From: Hallella mizrahii
GTDB lineage: Bacteria > Bacteroidota > Bacteroidia > Bacteroidales > Bacteroidaceae
DNA: 64,000 bases
Reading direction: 5' to 3'
Assembly (NCBI RefSeq): GCF_009695775.1
Contig: NZ_VUNG01000013.1
Location: 1 to 64,000 of the forward strand
The position numbers and the translations under genes were made by a program. The notes under the pieces are model-generated. The model did no database searches, was not told where the DNA came from, and saw nothing but the letters and a program-made list of their open reading frames with translations. Positions 51,331 through 58,985 of this stretch are shown in pieces. How positions within the stretch are numbered: the first letter of the stretch is position 1; each line of letters starts with the position of its first letter.

Positions 51331-53577
51331 ATGAGCAACGCATGGCGCAACTTCCGCGGTACTCTTTGGACGGAAGAGATCAACATCAGAGATTTTATTC
51401 AGCATAACTACACCCAGTACGACGGTGACGAGAGCTTCCTCGTCGGTCCTACTGACGCTACCAACACCCTTTGGGGCGAACTGCAAAAGTTGCAAAAGGA
51501 GGAACGTGCCAAAGGTGGCGTCCTCGATATGGAGACAGAAGTAGTCTCTGGACTCACTGCCTATGGTCCCGGCTACATCAACGAGAAGACCAAAGACCTC
51601 GAACGTGTCGTAGGCCTTCAGACCGACAAGCCTCTCAAGCGCGCTTTCATGCCCTACGGCGGCATCAAGATGGCAGAGCAGGCCTGCACCACCTATGGCT
51701 ATCAGCCTTCTGAAGAGATCCACGAAATCTTCCATAAATATGTCAAGACGCACAACGACGGTGTCTTCGACGCTTACACGCCGGAGATGAAGCACGTGCG
51801 ACACAACCATATCCTCACCGGTCTTCCCGACACCTACGGCCGTGGCCGCATCGTGGGTGACTACCGTCGTGTAGCCCTCTACGGTATTGACCGCCTCATT
51901 GAGGAGAAGCAGAAAGACCTCGCCAACATGGGCGAGCGCGAGATGATCGACGAGGTCATCCGTCTGCGTGAGGAGATCGCCATGCAGATCAAGGCGCTCA
52001 AGGGCCTCAAGGAGATGGCTGCCCAGTATGGCTTCGACATCTCCAAACCTGCTACCAATGCCCGCGAGGCTGTACAGTGGCTCTACTTCGGTTACTTGGG
52101 AGCCGTGAAGACACAGAACGGTGCCGCCATGTCGGTGGGCCGCGTCTCTACCTTCCTCGACATCTACATCACACGCGACCTCAACGAGGGTACGCTGACT
52201 GAGGACGATGCTCAGGAGCTCATCGACCACTTGGTGATGAAGTTCCGCATGGTGAAGTTTGCCCGTATCCCTTCTTACAATGAGCTTTTCTCCGGCGACC
52301 CTGTATGGGCTACGCTCGAGGTGGCAGGCATCGGACAGGACGGCCGCCACATGGTGACAAAGAACGACTTCCGCTTCCTCCACACACTGGAGAACATGGG
52401 TCCGTCGCCCGAGCCTAACCTCACCGTGCTCTACAGCAGCCGTCTGCCCAAGGCCTTCAAGCGCTACGCTGCCTACATCTCGGTGAAGACCAGCTCTATT
52501 CAGTACGAGAACGACGACGTCATGCGTCCTGTCTGGGGCGACGACTACAGCATCTGCTGCTGCGTGAGCGCTACTCAGACGGGTAAGGAGATGCAGTTCT
52601 TCGGTGCACGTGCCAACCTCGCCAAGTGCCTCACCTACGCCATCAGTGGTGGCGTGGACAGCAAGACACGTGAGCAGGTGGGACCTGCCTATCGTCCTAT
52701 TGAGGGCGACGTGGTGACCTACGATGAGTTCATGCCCCGCTTCATGGATATGATGGAGTGGTTGGCCGCTGTCTATGTCAAGACGCTGAACCTCATCCAC
52801 TACATGCACGACAAATACTTCTACGAGGCTGAGGAGATGGCTCTCATCGACACCGATGTGCGCCGCACCTTCGCCACGGGTATTGCAGGTTTCTCTCATG
52901 TCGTTGACTCCATCTCGGCTATCAAATATGCCAAGGTCAACATCATCCGCGACGAGACGGGCTTCCCCTTGGAGTTCAAGACCGAGGGCGACTTCCCCCG
53001 CTACGGCAACGACGACGACCGTGCCGACAGCATCGCCGTGTGGTTGCTCAAGACTTTCATCGGCATGGTGAAGAAACATCACACCTATCGCAACTCCGAG
53101 CCGACAACGTCTATCCTGACCATCACTTCCAATGTGGTCTATGGTAAGTACACGAGCAACATGCCTGACGGCCGTAAGGCCGGTGCCCCGCTCTCTCCGG
53201 GTGCCAACCCATCTTATGGCGCTGAGAAGAACGGCCTGTTGGCTTCGCTCAACTCGCTGGCTAAGTTGCCTTATAAGTATGCACTCGACGGCATCTCCAA
53301 CACGCAGACCATCAGTCCGAGCGCACTCGGTCACGACGACGACCAGCGTGCCGAGACACTCGTCAGCGTCATGGACGGCTATTTCGACAAGGGTGCACAC
53401 CACCTCAATGTCAACGTCTTCGGTGTGGACAAACTCAAGGACGCCATGGAGCATCCGGAGAAGCCGGAGTATGCCAACTTCACCATCCGTGTGAGTGGCT
53501 ATGCCGTGAAGTTCATCGACCTTACCCGTGAGCAGCAGCTCGACGTCATCGCCCGCCAGGCTCATGAAAGACTCTAA
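51331..53577 (+). CDS. pflB: pyruvate formate-lyase (formate acetyltransferase)
   Basis: 748 residues from the ATG at 51331; the ORF track start lies near the promoter. The enzyme splits pyruvate with CoA into acetyl-CoA and formate by a glycyl-radical mechanism. The active-site cysteines lie in DDYSICC410C411[14 protein letters not shown] (a third Cys, C409, precedes them) and the radical glycine in RVSG723YAVKF near the C-terminus. Other family blocks include [23 protein letters not shown] and [19 protein letters not shown]. The activase gene overlaps the end by 14 bp. A central enzyme of anaerobic sugar fermentation. Identification is certain on motifs and length. Confidence 0.96.
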   Translation: MSNAWRNFRGTLWTEEINIRDFIQHNYTQYDGDESFLVGPTDATNTLWGELQKLQKEERAKGGVLDMETEVVSGLTAYGPGYINEKTKDLERVVGLQTDKPLKRAFMPYGGIKMAEQACTTYGYQPSEEIHEIFHKYVKTHNDGVFDAYTPEMKHVRHNHILTGLPDTYGRGRIVGDYRRVALYGIDRLIEEKQKDLANMGEREMIDEVIRLREEIAMQIKALKGLKEMAAQYGFDISKPATNAREAVQWLYFGYLGAVKTQNGAAMSVGRVSTFLDIYITRDLNEGTLTEDDAQELIDHLVMKFRMVKFARIPSYNELFSGDPVWATLEVAGIGQDGRHMVTKNDFRFLHTLENMGPSPEPNLTVLYSSRLPKAFKRYAAYISVKTSSIQYENDDVMRPVWGDDYSICCCVSATQTGKEMQFFGARANLAKCLTYAISGGVDSKTREQVGPAYRPIEGDVVTYDEFMPRFMDMMEWLAAVYVKTLNLIHYMHDKYFYEAEEMALIDTDVRRTFATGIAGFSHVVDSISAIKYAKVNIIRDETGFPLEFKTEGDFPRYGNDDDRADSIAVWLLKTFIGMVKKHHTYRNSEPTTSILTITSNVVYGKYTSNMPDGRKAGAPLSPGANPSYGAEKNGLLASLNSLAKLPYKYALDGISNTQTISPSALGHDDDQRAETLVSVMDGYFDKGAHHLNVNVFGVDKLKDAMEHPEKPEYANFTIRVSGYAVKFIDLTREQQLDVIARQAHERL

Positions 53578-54343
53578 GACACTCGGCCTCACCTCTCCTC
53601 AGGGAGGTGGGGCTTCTTTATACGTTCACTCCACCGAGTCGTTTGGCTCTGTCGACGGCCCCGGCATCCGCTTCATCATCTTTCTCAAAGGCTGTCACAT
53701 GCGCTGCCGCTATTGCCACAATCCCGACACATGGCGCATGGCAGGAGCAGAGGAGAAAGCCACGACGGTGACGGAACTGCTCGACCAGGCTGAACGCTAT
53801 CGTGCCTATTGGGGCGACAAGGGGGGAATCACGGTCAGCGGCGGCGAGGCTCTGTTGCAGATCGACGGGCTTATCGCACTCTTCGAGGAGGCGCACCGAC
53901 GCGGCATCAACACGTGTCTCGACACGGCAGCCCAACCGTTTACGCGCCGCGAACCTTTCTACGGCAAGTTCCTGCGGCTGATGCAGAGCACAGACACCGT
54001 GCTGCTGGACTTGAAGCATATCGACAGCGAGGCGCACCGTCAGCTCACCGGTCACGGCAATGAGAACATTCTCGACTGTGCCCGTTGTCTCTCCGACCTT
54101 GGCGTGCCGGTATGGATCCGCCACGTGCTCGTGCCGGGTATCACCGACGACGAGGATCAGCTGCACCGTCTCAGGGCTTTCATCGACACGCTCAACAATG
54201 TGGAGCGCGTCGAGGTGCTGCCTTATCATACCCTTGGCGTCTATAAGTGGGAGGAACTCGGCATACCTTATACGCTCAAAGACGTGCCCACACCCAGCAA
54301 GGAACAAGTGGCGCGCGCCGAAGAGATACTCTGCGGCAAGTAA
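53564..54343 (+). CDS. pflA: pyruvate formate-lyase activating enzyme (radical SAM)
   Basis: 259 residues from the ATG at 53564, overlapping pflB by 14 bp. The radical-SAM cluster motif is [14 protein letters not shown] (CxxxCxxC), followed by [13 protein letters not shown] and [16 protein letters not shown], all typical of PFL activases, which abstract H from the PflB glycine. The first ~15 residues ([16 protein letters not shown]) correspond to a short GC palindrome (53587-53613), so the native start may be later or the repeat may have entered the coding end. A strong terminator follows 57 bp on. Confidence 0.94.
   Translation: MKDSKTLGLTSPQGGGASLYVHSTESFGSVDGPGIRFIIFLKGCHMRCRYCHNPDTWRMAGAEEKATTVTELLDQAERYRAYWGDKGGITVSGGEALLQIDGLIALFEEAHRRGINTCLDTAAQPFTRREPFYGKFLRLMQSTDTVLLDLKHIDSEAHRQLTGHGNENILDCARCLSDLGVPVWIRHVLVPGITDDEDQLHRLRAFIDTLNNVERVEVLPYHTLGVYKWEELGIPYTLKDVPTPSKEQVARAEEILCGK
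53587..53613. repeat. GC palindrome inside the pflA 5' coding end
   Basis: ACCTCTCC and GGGAGGT pair around TCA within CCTCACC..GGTGGGG. It resembles the dispersed GC palindromes at 56001 and 60524 and keeps the pflA reading frame open. Confidence 0.5.
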
Positions 54344-54400
54344 GCGACTGAGTATAAAAAGGTGGGCGACTGCCGAATTAAATTCAGAATATATAAACCA

Positions 54401-54440
54401 TGCAGTGGGTTACCGAACTGGCAACCCACTGCATTTTTTT
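54401..54440 (+). terminator. rho-independent terminator of the pfl operon
   Basis: TGCAGTGGGTT pairs perfectly with AACCCACTGCA around an 11-nt loop, followed at once by seven T. This is the best terminator in the window. Confidence 0.9.
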
Positions 54441-54460
54441 ATCTATTACTGGCATGGGTG

Positions 54461-54508
54461 TTAGGGCGGGGATTATCGGCGCACTGGATATTTCCCGTGG
54501 GCCGATAT
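54461..54508. repeat. left flanking direct repeat of the hairpin-element cluster
   Basis: Starts TTAGGGCGGGGAT and ends GTGGGCCGATAT; the same two blocks recur in the same order and orientation at 55107-55151. The centre differs between copies but each can form its own hairpin (here TATCGGC/GCCGATA). Confidence 0.6.
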
Positions 54509-54542
54509 GTTCATAATTGGTTAGAGAGGTCCATAACTCAAG

Positions 54543-54726
54543 GAAAAATAGGCAGGCTTAAGCTCCCGATGGAGCCATGGTGTGGAAGTGATGGGGCAGC
54601 CTTTGCGAGCAAGCTCGCAGTCTGCCCCATCACTTCCACACCACCCCTGACGGGGTAAAAGCCAGCCTATGACGAAAATTGCCTTGGCATAAAATTGCGC
54701 ATAAGCGCATAAAATATGATGCCGCC
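54543..54726 (+). repeat. multi-hairpin element, copy A
   Basis: In order: GCTCC/GGAGC hairpin (54562-54575); a 22-bp perfect stem (54578-54599 / 54622-54643) capped by GCGAGCAAGCTCGC; CCCC/GGGG hairpin (54644-54655); linker AAGCCAGCCTATGACGAAAA; TGCC-TT-GGCA; TAAAAT; TGCGC-ATAA-GCGCA; TAAAAT. Copy B on the opposite strand has the same plan with different but still paired stems. Function unknown; structured RNA or mobile DNA element. Confidence 0.8.
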
Positions 54727-54780
54727 CAACAGAACACAAGCAGCATAGCAGACTTTCAAGACGCTATGGACTATCTTTCG

Positions 54781-54950
54781 GCCGCAGGATTTTATGCCCA
54801 AGGGGCAATTTTACGCGTTAGCGATTTTCGTCATGGGCAGGCTTGACACCAAAGGTGTGGGGCTAAAGCTATGGGGTAGGCGGCGAGCTTGCTCGCAAGA
54901 CTATCCCATAGCTTTAGACCCATTGCTCCTTGGGGAGCATAAGCATGACC
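54781..54950 (-). repeat. multi-hairpin element, copy B (inverted)
   Basis: Read on the minus strand: GCTCC/GGAGC hairpin (54938-54925); a ~20-bp stem (54921-54901 / 54879-54859, one mismatch, one G-T) capped by GCGAGCAAGCTCGC; ACACC/GGTGT hairpin; linker AAGCCTGCCCATGACGAAAA; CGC-TAAC-GCG; TAAAAT; TGCCC-CTT-GGGCA; TAAAAT. It matches copy A in every module. Confidence 0.8.
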
Positions 54951-55248
54951 ATGATTTTCTTTTCTCTTTTCCGTTTGAAAATGCCAAAGCGATAATGGCA
55001 GTATAAAGATTTATATTTCCTCTCACTATGATTCCACGGAAAATATCCAGTGCGTCACGGGTAGAGATCTCTGTGTTCTCTTGTGAGAATATTACAGACA
55101 AGAGGGTTAGGGCGGGGATGAACCCCGCAAAACATATGAGTGGGCCGATATAGTCACCAATCTTGGAACTTGGGTGTCCCAATGATGAAAGCAGATGCTG
55201 ATAGAATGATATTGTCTGGGACTGACTATATTCCTCTTTTTTTCCCAT
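54901..55248 (-). CDS. doubtful ORF spanning the element cluster
   Basis: 115 codons from an ATG at 55248. The middle (FSQENTEISTRDALDIFRGI, then NINLYTAIIALAFS) reads like real protein, while the C-terminus is translated copy-B hairpin and the part around 55107-55151 is the right flanking repeat. It may be an old gene invaded by the repeats. There is no promoter and no family match, so treat it as tentative. Confidence 0.25.
   Translation of the reverse strand: MGKKEEYSQSQTISFYQHLLSSLGHPSSKIGDYIGPLICFAGFIPALTLLSVIFSQENTEISTRDALDIFRGIIVRGNINLYTAIIALAFSNGKEKRKSWSCLCSPRSNGSKAMG
55107..55151. repeat. right flanking direct repeat of the hairpin-element cluster
   Basis: TTAGGGCGGGGAT ... GTGGGCCGATAT in the same order as at 54461-54508; the centre here forms GCGGGG-ATGA-ACCCCGC-type pairing. 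Together the two copies bracket about 690 bp. Confidence 0.6.
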
Positions 55249-55263
55249 GCGAGTTTTTTTTCG

Positions 55264-55271
55264 TACCTTTG
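55264..55271 (+). promoter_or_regulatory. -7 box TACCTTTG of trmO
   Basis: A perfect box 31 bp before the ATG, after a T-rich stretch lacking a clear TTTG -33. Confidence 0.6.
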
Positions 55272-55302
55272 CAATCTCATCATCAACATCCCGCGAAGCA
55301 GT

Positions 55303-56046
55303 ATGGAAATAGAGAAGATCGCAACGTTTCATTCGCCTTTCGGCAGTAAGTTTGGCATTCCCAAGCAGAGCGGCATCGTGCCGGAGCTGCGTGGAGAGAT
55401 CGTCTTGGAGAAGGCCTACCGCAACCCCGACGCGCTGCGCGGCATCGAGGACTTTGACTATCTGTGGTTGGTGTGGGGCTTCTCAGCCAACCGCCATGCG
55501 CCTACCAGTCTCACCGTGCGGCCGCCGCGCCTTGGCGGCAATGAGCGGGTGGGTGTCTTTGCCAGCCGCAGTCCTTTCCGACCTAATGGCCTCGGGCTGT
55601 CGTCGGTACGCCTCGACCGTGTCGAGTGGGACACCCCACGCGGACCGGTGCTCCATGTGCTCGGCGCAGACCTGATGGACGGCACGCCCGTCTACGACAT
55701 CAAACCTTACGTGACCTATGCCGACAGTCATCCCGAGGCACGCAGCGGCTTCGTTGACCGGCGGAAGTGGCAGAAGGTGGAGGTGGACATACCGGCGAAT
55801 GTCCTCGCCCAGCTACGGGCGGCAGGATTCACGGAAGAAGATATTACGGCCCTGCGTGCCGTGCTTGAGGAGGATCCACGGCCACAGATACAGCGGGGAG
55901 AAGACAAGGAGTATGGAATGCCTTTTGCCGGACTCGACATCAAGTTCCAAGCTGTGGGTGGGAGACTGGTGGTAAGAAGCCTCACCAAAGGCCTCGCCAG
56001 CAGCCTCACCCCCCTCGCCCCCTCTCCAAAGGGAGAGGGGGAGTGA
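55303..56046 (+). CDS. trmO: tRNA (N6-threonylcarbamoyl-A37) methyltransferase TrmO
   Basis: 247 residues of the TsaA/YaeB/UPF0066 family, which methylates t6A37 in tRNA using SAM. The family core is clear: IATFHSPFGSKFGIPKQSGIVPEL, DFDYLWLVWGF, VRPPRLGGNERVGVFASRSPFRPNGLGLSSV and LHVLGADLMDGTPVYDIKPYV. A C-terminal domain (PANVLAQLRAAGFTEEDITALRAVLEEDPRPQ, then GMPFAGLDIKFQ) is normal. The final ~14 residues (SLTPLAPSPKGEGE) are translated GC repeat, which has replaced the native end. The ATG and promoter are well placed. Confidence 0.93.
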   Translation: MEIEKIATFHSPFGSKFGIPKQSGIVPELRGEIVLEKAYRNPDALRGIEDFDYLWLVWGFSANRHAPTSLTVRPPRLGGNERVGVFASRSPFRPNGLGLSSVRLDRVEWDTPRGPVLHVLGADLMDGTPVYDIKPYVTYADSHPEARSGFVDRRKWQKVEVDIPANVLAQLRAAGFTEEDITALRAVLEEDPRPQIQRGEDKEYGMPFAGLDIKFQAVGGRLVVRSLTKGLASSLTPLAPSPKGEGE

Positions 56047-56060
56047 AATGCTGCAAGGGG
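56001..56060 (+). repeat. dispersed GC palindrome, copy 1 (provides the trmO stop)
   Basis: Contains CCCCTCTCCAAAGGGAGAGG within about 55 bp that recur, inverted and about 90% identical, at 60524-60581. The copy encodes the last trmO codons and its TGA. Confidence 0.85.
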
Positions 56061-56269
56061 TCAACAGGGATTAGAGAGCTTTCCTCAAAGTACTCCAAAA
56101 GGCGTAGCCTGCTTGGAGGATCTGAGACTCTGTGTGAGAAAAATGTATTTTGTTAATGATAAGTTAGAATGTAAGGAATCGATAAGCGAAGAATTATTCA
56201 GACAAAAACACCTCCGCGAGAACTTGCAATCTGGAGAATGAAAAATCGATGAAATAAGGGGCTATGGGT
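56061..56269. other. intergenic sequence without recognisable features
   Basis: AT-rich, between the trmO end and structured repeat copy 2. I see no promoter or coding sequence. Confidence 0.35.
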
Positions 56270-56512
56270 CAGAAAAGGACTTTGAGGGTGAGAAAACAGT
56301 GATTTTATGACATCATCTCAGTAGTTTTACCTTGTCAGAAAGCCTTTTTGATGAGGTCAAACAACTGAGATGATCAAAAATTCTCTAGAGAATTTTGTGA
56401 GAAATGGGCACTTTTGCATTCGGCTTCAAATGATTTTATTCGTAAATCATACCATTTTAATCATAACATATTGATTATCATCGGTTTGCGAAAAAGCTCG
56501 GAAATACCGTGA
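56270..56512. repeat. structured dispersed repeat, copy 2
   Basis: ATCATCTCAGT (56312-56322) pairs perfectly with ACTGAGATGAT (56364-56374); the palindrome AAAATTCTCTAGAGAATTTT follows at 56377-56396, then an AT-rich tail ending CGAAAAAGCTCGG. It has the same order of parts as copy 1 (15780-16031). It lies between two convergent genes, so it is not a promoter. Confidence 0.7.
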
Positions 56513-56681
56513 AATTGAGACAAAAATGCACTCTCGTTCAGAAAATCGTCGCCACGAGGGCGGAAAATTGTCACTTTATCCAACAATTAACCATAGACAG
56601 ATTTCGTTGAGAGCAGGGGAGTCTACGCGTCTCGCATCACGATTGTCTTTGCCAATATTTGAGTTCGTGAAGCGGGACGCG

Positions 56682-58985
56682 TCACTCGACGACATGCCAT
56701 GCCACCTTCGTCTTTCCTTTTACGGTCAGTTTCCTTTGTTTGTCGTTCCATAGGAGCCGGGTGAGCTGGTACTTTCCCTTCTTGTAGTCGTAGGAGATGC
56801 CGTCGTCGTGATAGAGGGTAAACGAGGCATCGGCACCGGGGAAGACCAGAGCGGTGACAGGTTTGCCCTCTTGCGCGTCGGAGTACTCGACGACGTCGGA
56901 GACGGGGATGACCGTTCCGGCCTTGACGAAGAGCGGCAGACGGTCGATGGTCACCACCACGGTGAGCCACTGGCCGCCTTCGTAGCGGCGATGCGTCCAA
57001 TAGTCATACCATTGGCAACCACGGGGCAGATAGACGCTTCGCGTCGTCGTTTCAGACATCGGATGCGTCACGGGACAGACGAGAAGGGAGCCGAAGAGAT
57101 ACTCATCTTTCATGTCGAGCACCGTGGTGTCGTTGGGGAAGTCAAAGGCCAGGGGGCGTGCCATGGTGTAGTTGCCCCGTGTCTGTGCCGCTGCCATGCT
57201 GTAGATATAGGGCAGCAGGCGGTAGCGCAGCCTGATCATCCGCAGAATGGCATCGTAGTAAGGCGTACCGGGCTCACCAAAGCGCCAGATCTCGCGTGGC
57301 GTGTCGCTGCCATGGGAGCGGAGCATCGGCAGGAAGGTGGCCCACTGAAACATGCGCACGTAGTATTCGCGATAGGCCTTGTCGTTTACTCCGTCCGGAA
57401 ACTCACCTTTGTAGAACCATCGGTGGCCGTCGTCGCGTGTGAAGAACGAGCCCACGTCGACCGTCCAGTAAGGATTGCCGGTGGCCATATAGTTCAGTCC
57501 GGATGGTATTTGCTGGCGGAAAGAAGCCCATGAGGCATGGGTGTCACCATTCCACACCACGGTAGCATAACGTTGCTGTCCTGCCCAACTGCTACGCGTG
57601 AGGTTGAGTACGCGCTTGCGGTCGGTGGTAGCCCGCTGGTTGTCGTAGAGGCCACGGGCGTGGTTGAGAGAGTAGAGCTGGCTGCGCTCAGCACCGAGGG
57701 TCTCGCTGAGGATCTGCGTGTTGAGCTGCCATCGCCGTTGCTGATCATCCCATCCATAGGGATGTCCGTCCACGGGCTGCGGTATCTGATTCCAGTCGCC
57801 GTCGAGCGGTTCACTGCTGTCGCACCACCAGGCATCGAAGCCATTGCGGAAAAACTCGCGGTCGGCATACTGCCAATAGAGTTTGCGGGCATTCGCGTCA
57901 AAGGCGTTGTAGACCGAGTGCTCGAGCATATAGCCCCTTTTCCGGAAGTCGTCGGCTTCGGGACAGTACTGCGGGTTGGGCCAGATGCTTACCATCAGCT
58001 TGGCGTGAAGACTGTGGATGGTATCGGCGAGAGCCTTGGGACTGGGATAGAAACGAGGGTCCATCTTCATGTATCCCCAGCCCTGTGGCCAGTAGTTCCA
58101 GTCCTGCACGATCATGTCGAGCGGCACGTGACGCCGGCGGTATTCGCGCACCGTGGCGATGAGCTCAGCCGAAGACGTGTAGCGCTCTTTCGACTGGATA
58201 TAGCCAAAGGCGTAGCGGGGCAGCATCTCTACACGCCCTGTGAGGTATCGGTAGCCGCCCACCACCTCGTCGAGTCGCTTGCCGGCAATGAAGTAATAGT
58301 CGAGTTGGCGGGCTGCCTCCATCTGCATGGAGAACGTGTGGCCGCTGGATGTGTATTTCATCGCGCAGCCTACGTCGAAGAGTAGGCCGTAGCCCTGTGG
58401 CGAGAGAAGCACGGGGATGGTGATCTTCAGGTTGTGCTGAGTGAGCCACAGCGTCTTGCCGAGCAGGTTCATATAGTCCTCCATGTGTGAGCCCAGCCCA
58501 TAGAGTGCCTTTGTTCCCGGGCAGGCGAACGAAGAGAAAAAGCGTGTGGAGTGTCCGATGGTGTCGGTGCGGATGGCCTTTTTCACGGTCACCTGTCCGT
58601 TGGCAGTCTGCTCGGCGTGTGCCGTGCGGTCGTCATAGACGGTACGTGTCTGTATGACGGGCTCAGCCCTGCGCTGTGTCTCTTCCAGCAGCACACGTCC
58701 GGTTTTTCGGTCTGTGAAGGTGATGGCTGTCGTCTTGAGGTCGACGCTGACCTTCAGCACCGACGAGCGCAGCACGCGGCATCCGTTTTCTCTGGTCTGG
58801 CGAATCGCTACCTGATGGGGAGAATAGATACACACGCCGGTAGCGTTGCCCGGCAGCTGACCGTCGGGCGACCATTGCACTCTGACGATCGACGGTGTGA
58901 CAAACGTGACCTTCACGTCAGCGGCACGGAGTGCTGACGATGAGAGAAGGATCAGGAAAAGAGTAAGAATCGCTGATCTGTTCAT
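56682..58985 (-). CDS. secreted GH31 family alpha-glycosidase
   Basis: 767 residues from the ATG at 58985, which overlaps the GH43 stop by 4 bp (ATGA); the track start is a GTG upstream. Signal peptide MNRSAILTLFLILLSSSALRA. The GH31 barrel shows VPLDMIVQDWNYWPQGWGYMKMDP, the nucleophile region FDAWWCDSSEPLDGDW (Asp of WCDxxEP) and the acid region WNGDTHASWASFRQQI, plus a C-terminal beta domain (PVTALVFPGADASFTLYHDDGISYDYKKGKY). The sequence type fits alpha-xylosidases of Bacteroidota. With GH43 it suggests hemicellulose such as xyloglucan or arabinoxylan. Confidence 0.92.
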   Translation of the reverse strand: MNRSAILTLFLILLSSSALRAADVKVTFVTPSIVRVQWSPDGQLPGNATGVCIYSPHQVAIRQTRENGCRVLRSSVLKVSVDLKTTAITFTDRKTGRVLLEETQRRAEPVIQTRTVYDDRTAHAEQTANGQVTVKKAIRTDTIGHSTRFFSSFACPGTKALYGLGSHMEDYMNLLGKTLWLTQHNLKITIPVLLSPQGYGLLFDVGCAMKYTSSGHTFSMQMEAARQLDYYFIAGKRLDEVVGGYRYLTGRVEMLPRYAFGYIQSKERYTSSAELIATVREYRRRHVPLDMIVQDWNYWPQGWGYMKMDPRFYPSPKALADTIHSLHAKLMVSIWPNPQYCPEADDFRKRGYMLEHSVYNAFDANARKLYWQYADREFFRNGFDAWWCDSSEPLDGDWNQIPQPVDGHPYGWDDQQRRWQLNTQILSETLGAERSQLYSLNHARGLYDNQRATTDRKRVLNLTRSSWAGQQRYATVVWNGDTHASWASFRQQIPSGLNYMATGNPYWTVDVGSFFTRDDGHRWFYKGEFPDGVNDKAYREYYVRMFQWATFLPMLRSHGSDTPREIWRFGEPGTPYYDAILRMIRLRYRLLPYIYSMAAAQTRGNYTMARPLAFDFPNDTTVLDMKDEYLFGSLLVCPVTHPMSETTTRSVYLPRGCQWYDYWTHRRYEGGQWLTVVVTIDRLPLFVKAGTVIPVSDVVEYSDAQEGKPVTALVFPGADASFTLYHDDGISYDYKKGKYQLTRLLWNDKQRKLTVKGKTKVAWHVVE

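Noticed and set aside
51301-53592. 763-codon minus-strand ORF
   Set aside because: It is fully antisense to pflB, whose catalytic motifs are intact; the translated product is low in sense (Val/Leu/His rich) and has no promoter.
54605-54618. GCGAGCAAGCTCGC as a fragment of a 16S rRNA hairpin
   Set aside because: Similar caps occur in 16S variable loops, but no other rRNA sequence surrounds it and it recurs inside a different structured element.
54579-54643. Retron-type non-coding RNA
   Set aside because: The long hairpin invites the idea, but no reverse transcriptase is present in the window, and the two-copy inverted layout with small hairpins does not match the msr-msd organisation I know.
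54794-55006. ORFs at 54794-55006 (+) and 54521-54739 (-) that align with each other
   Set aside because: Their similarity (QFYA.AIFV.G) follows from hairpin elements A and B being inverted copies; most of each frame is translated stem sequence.
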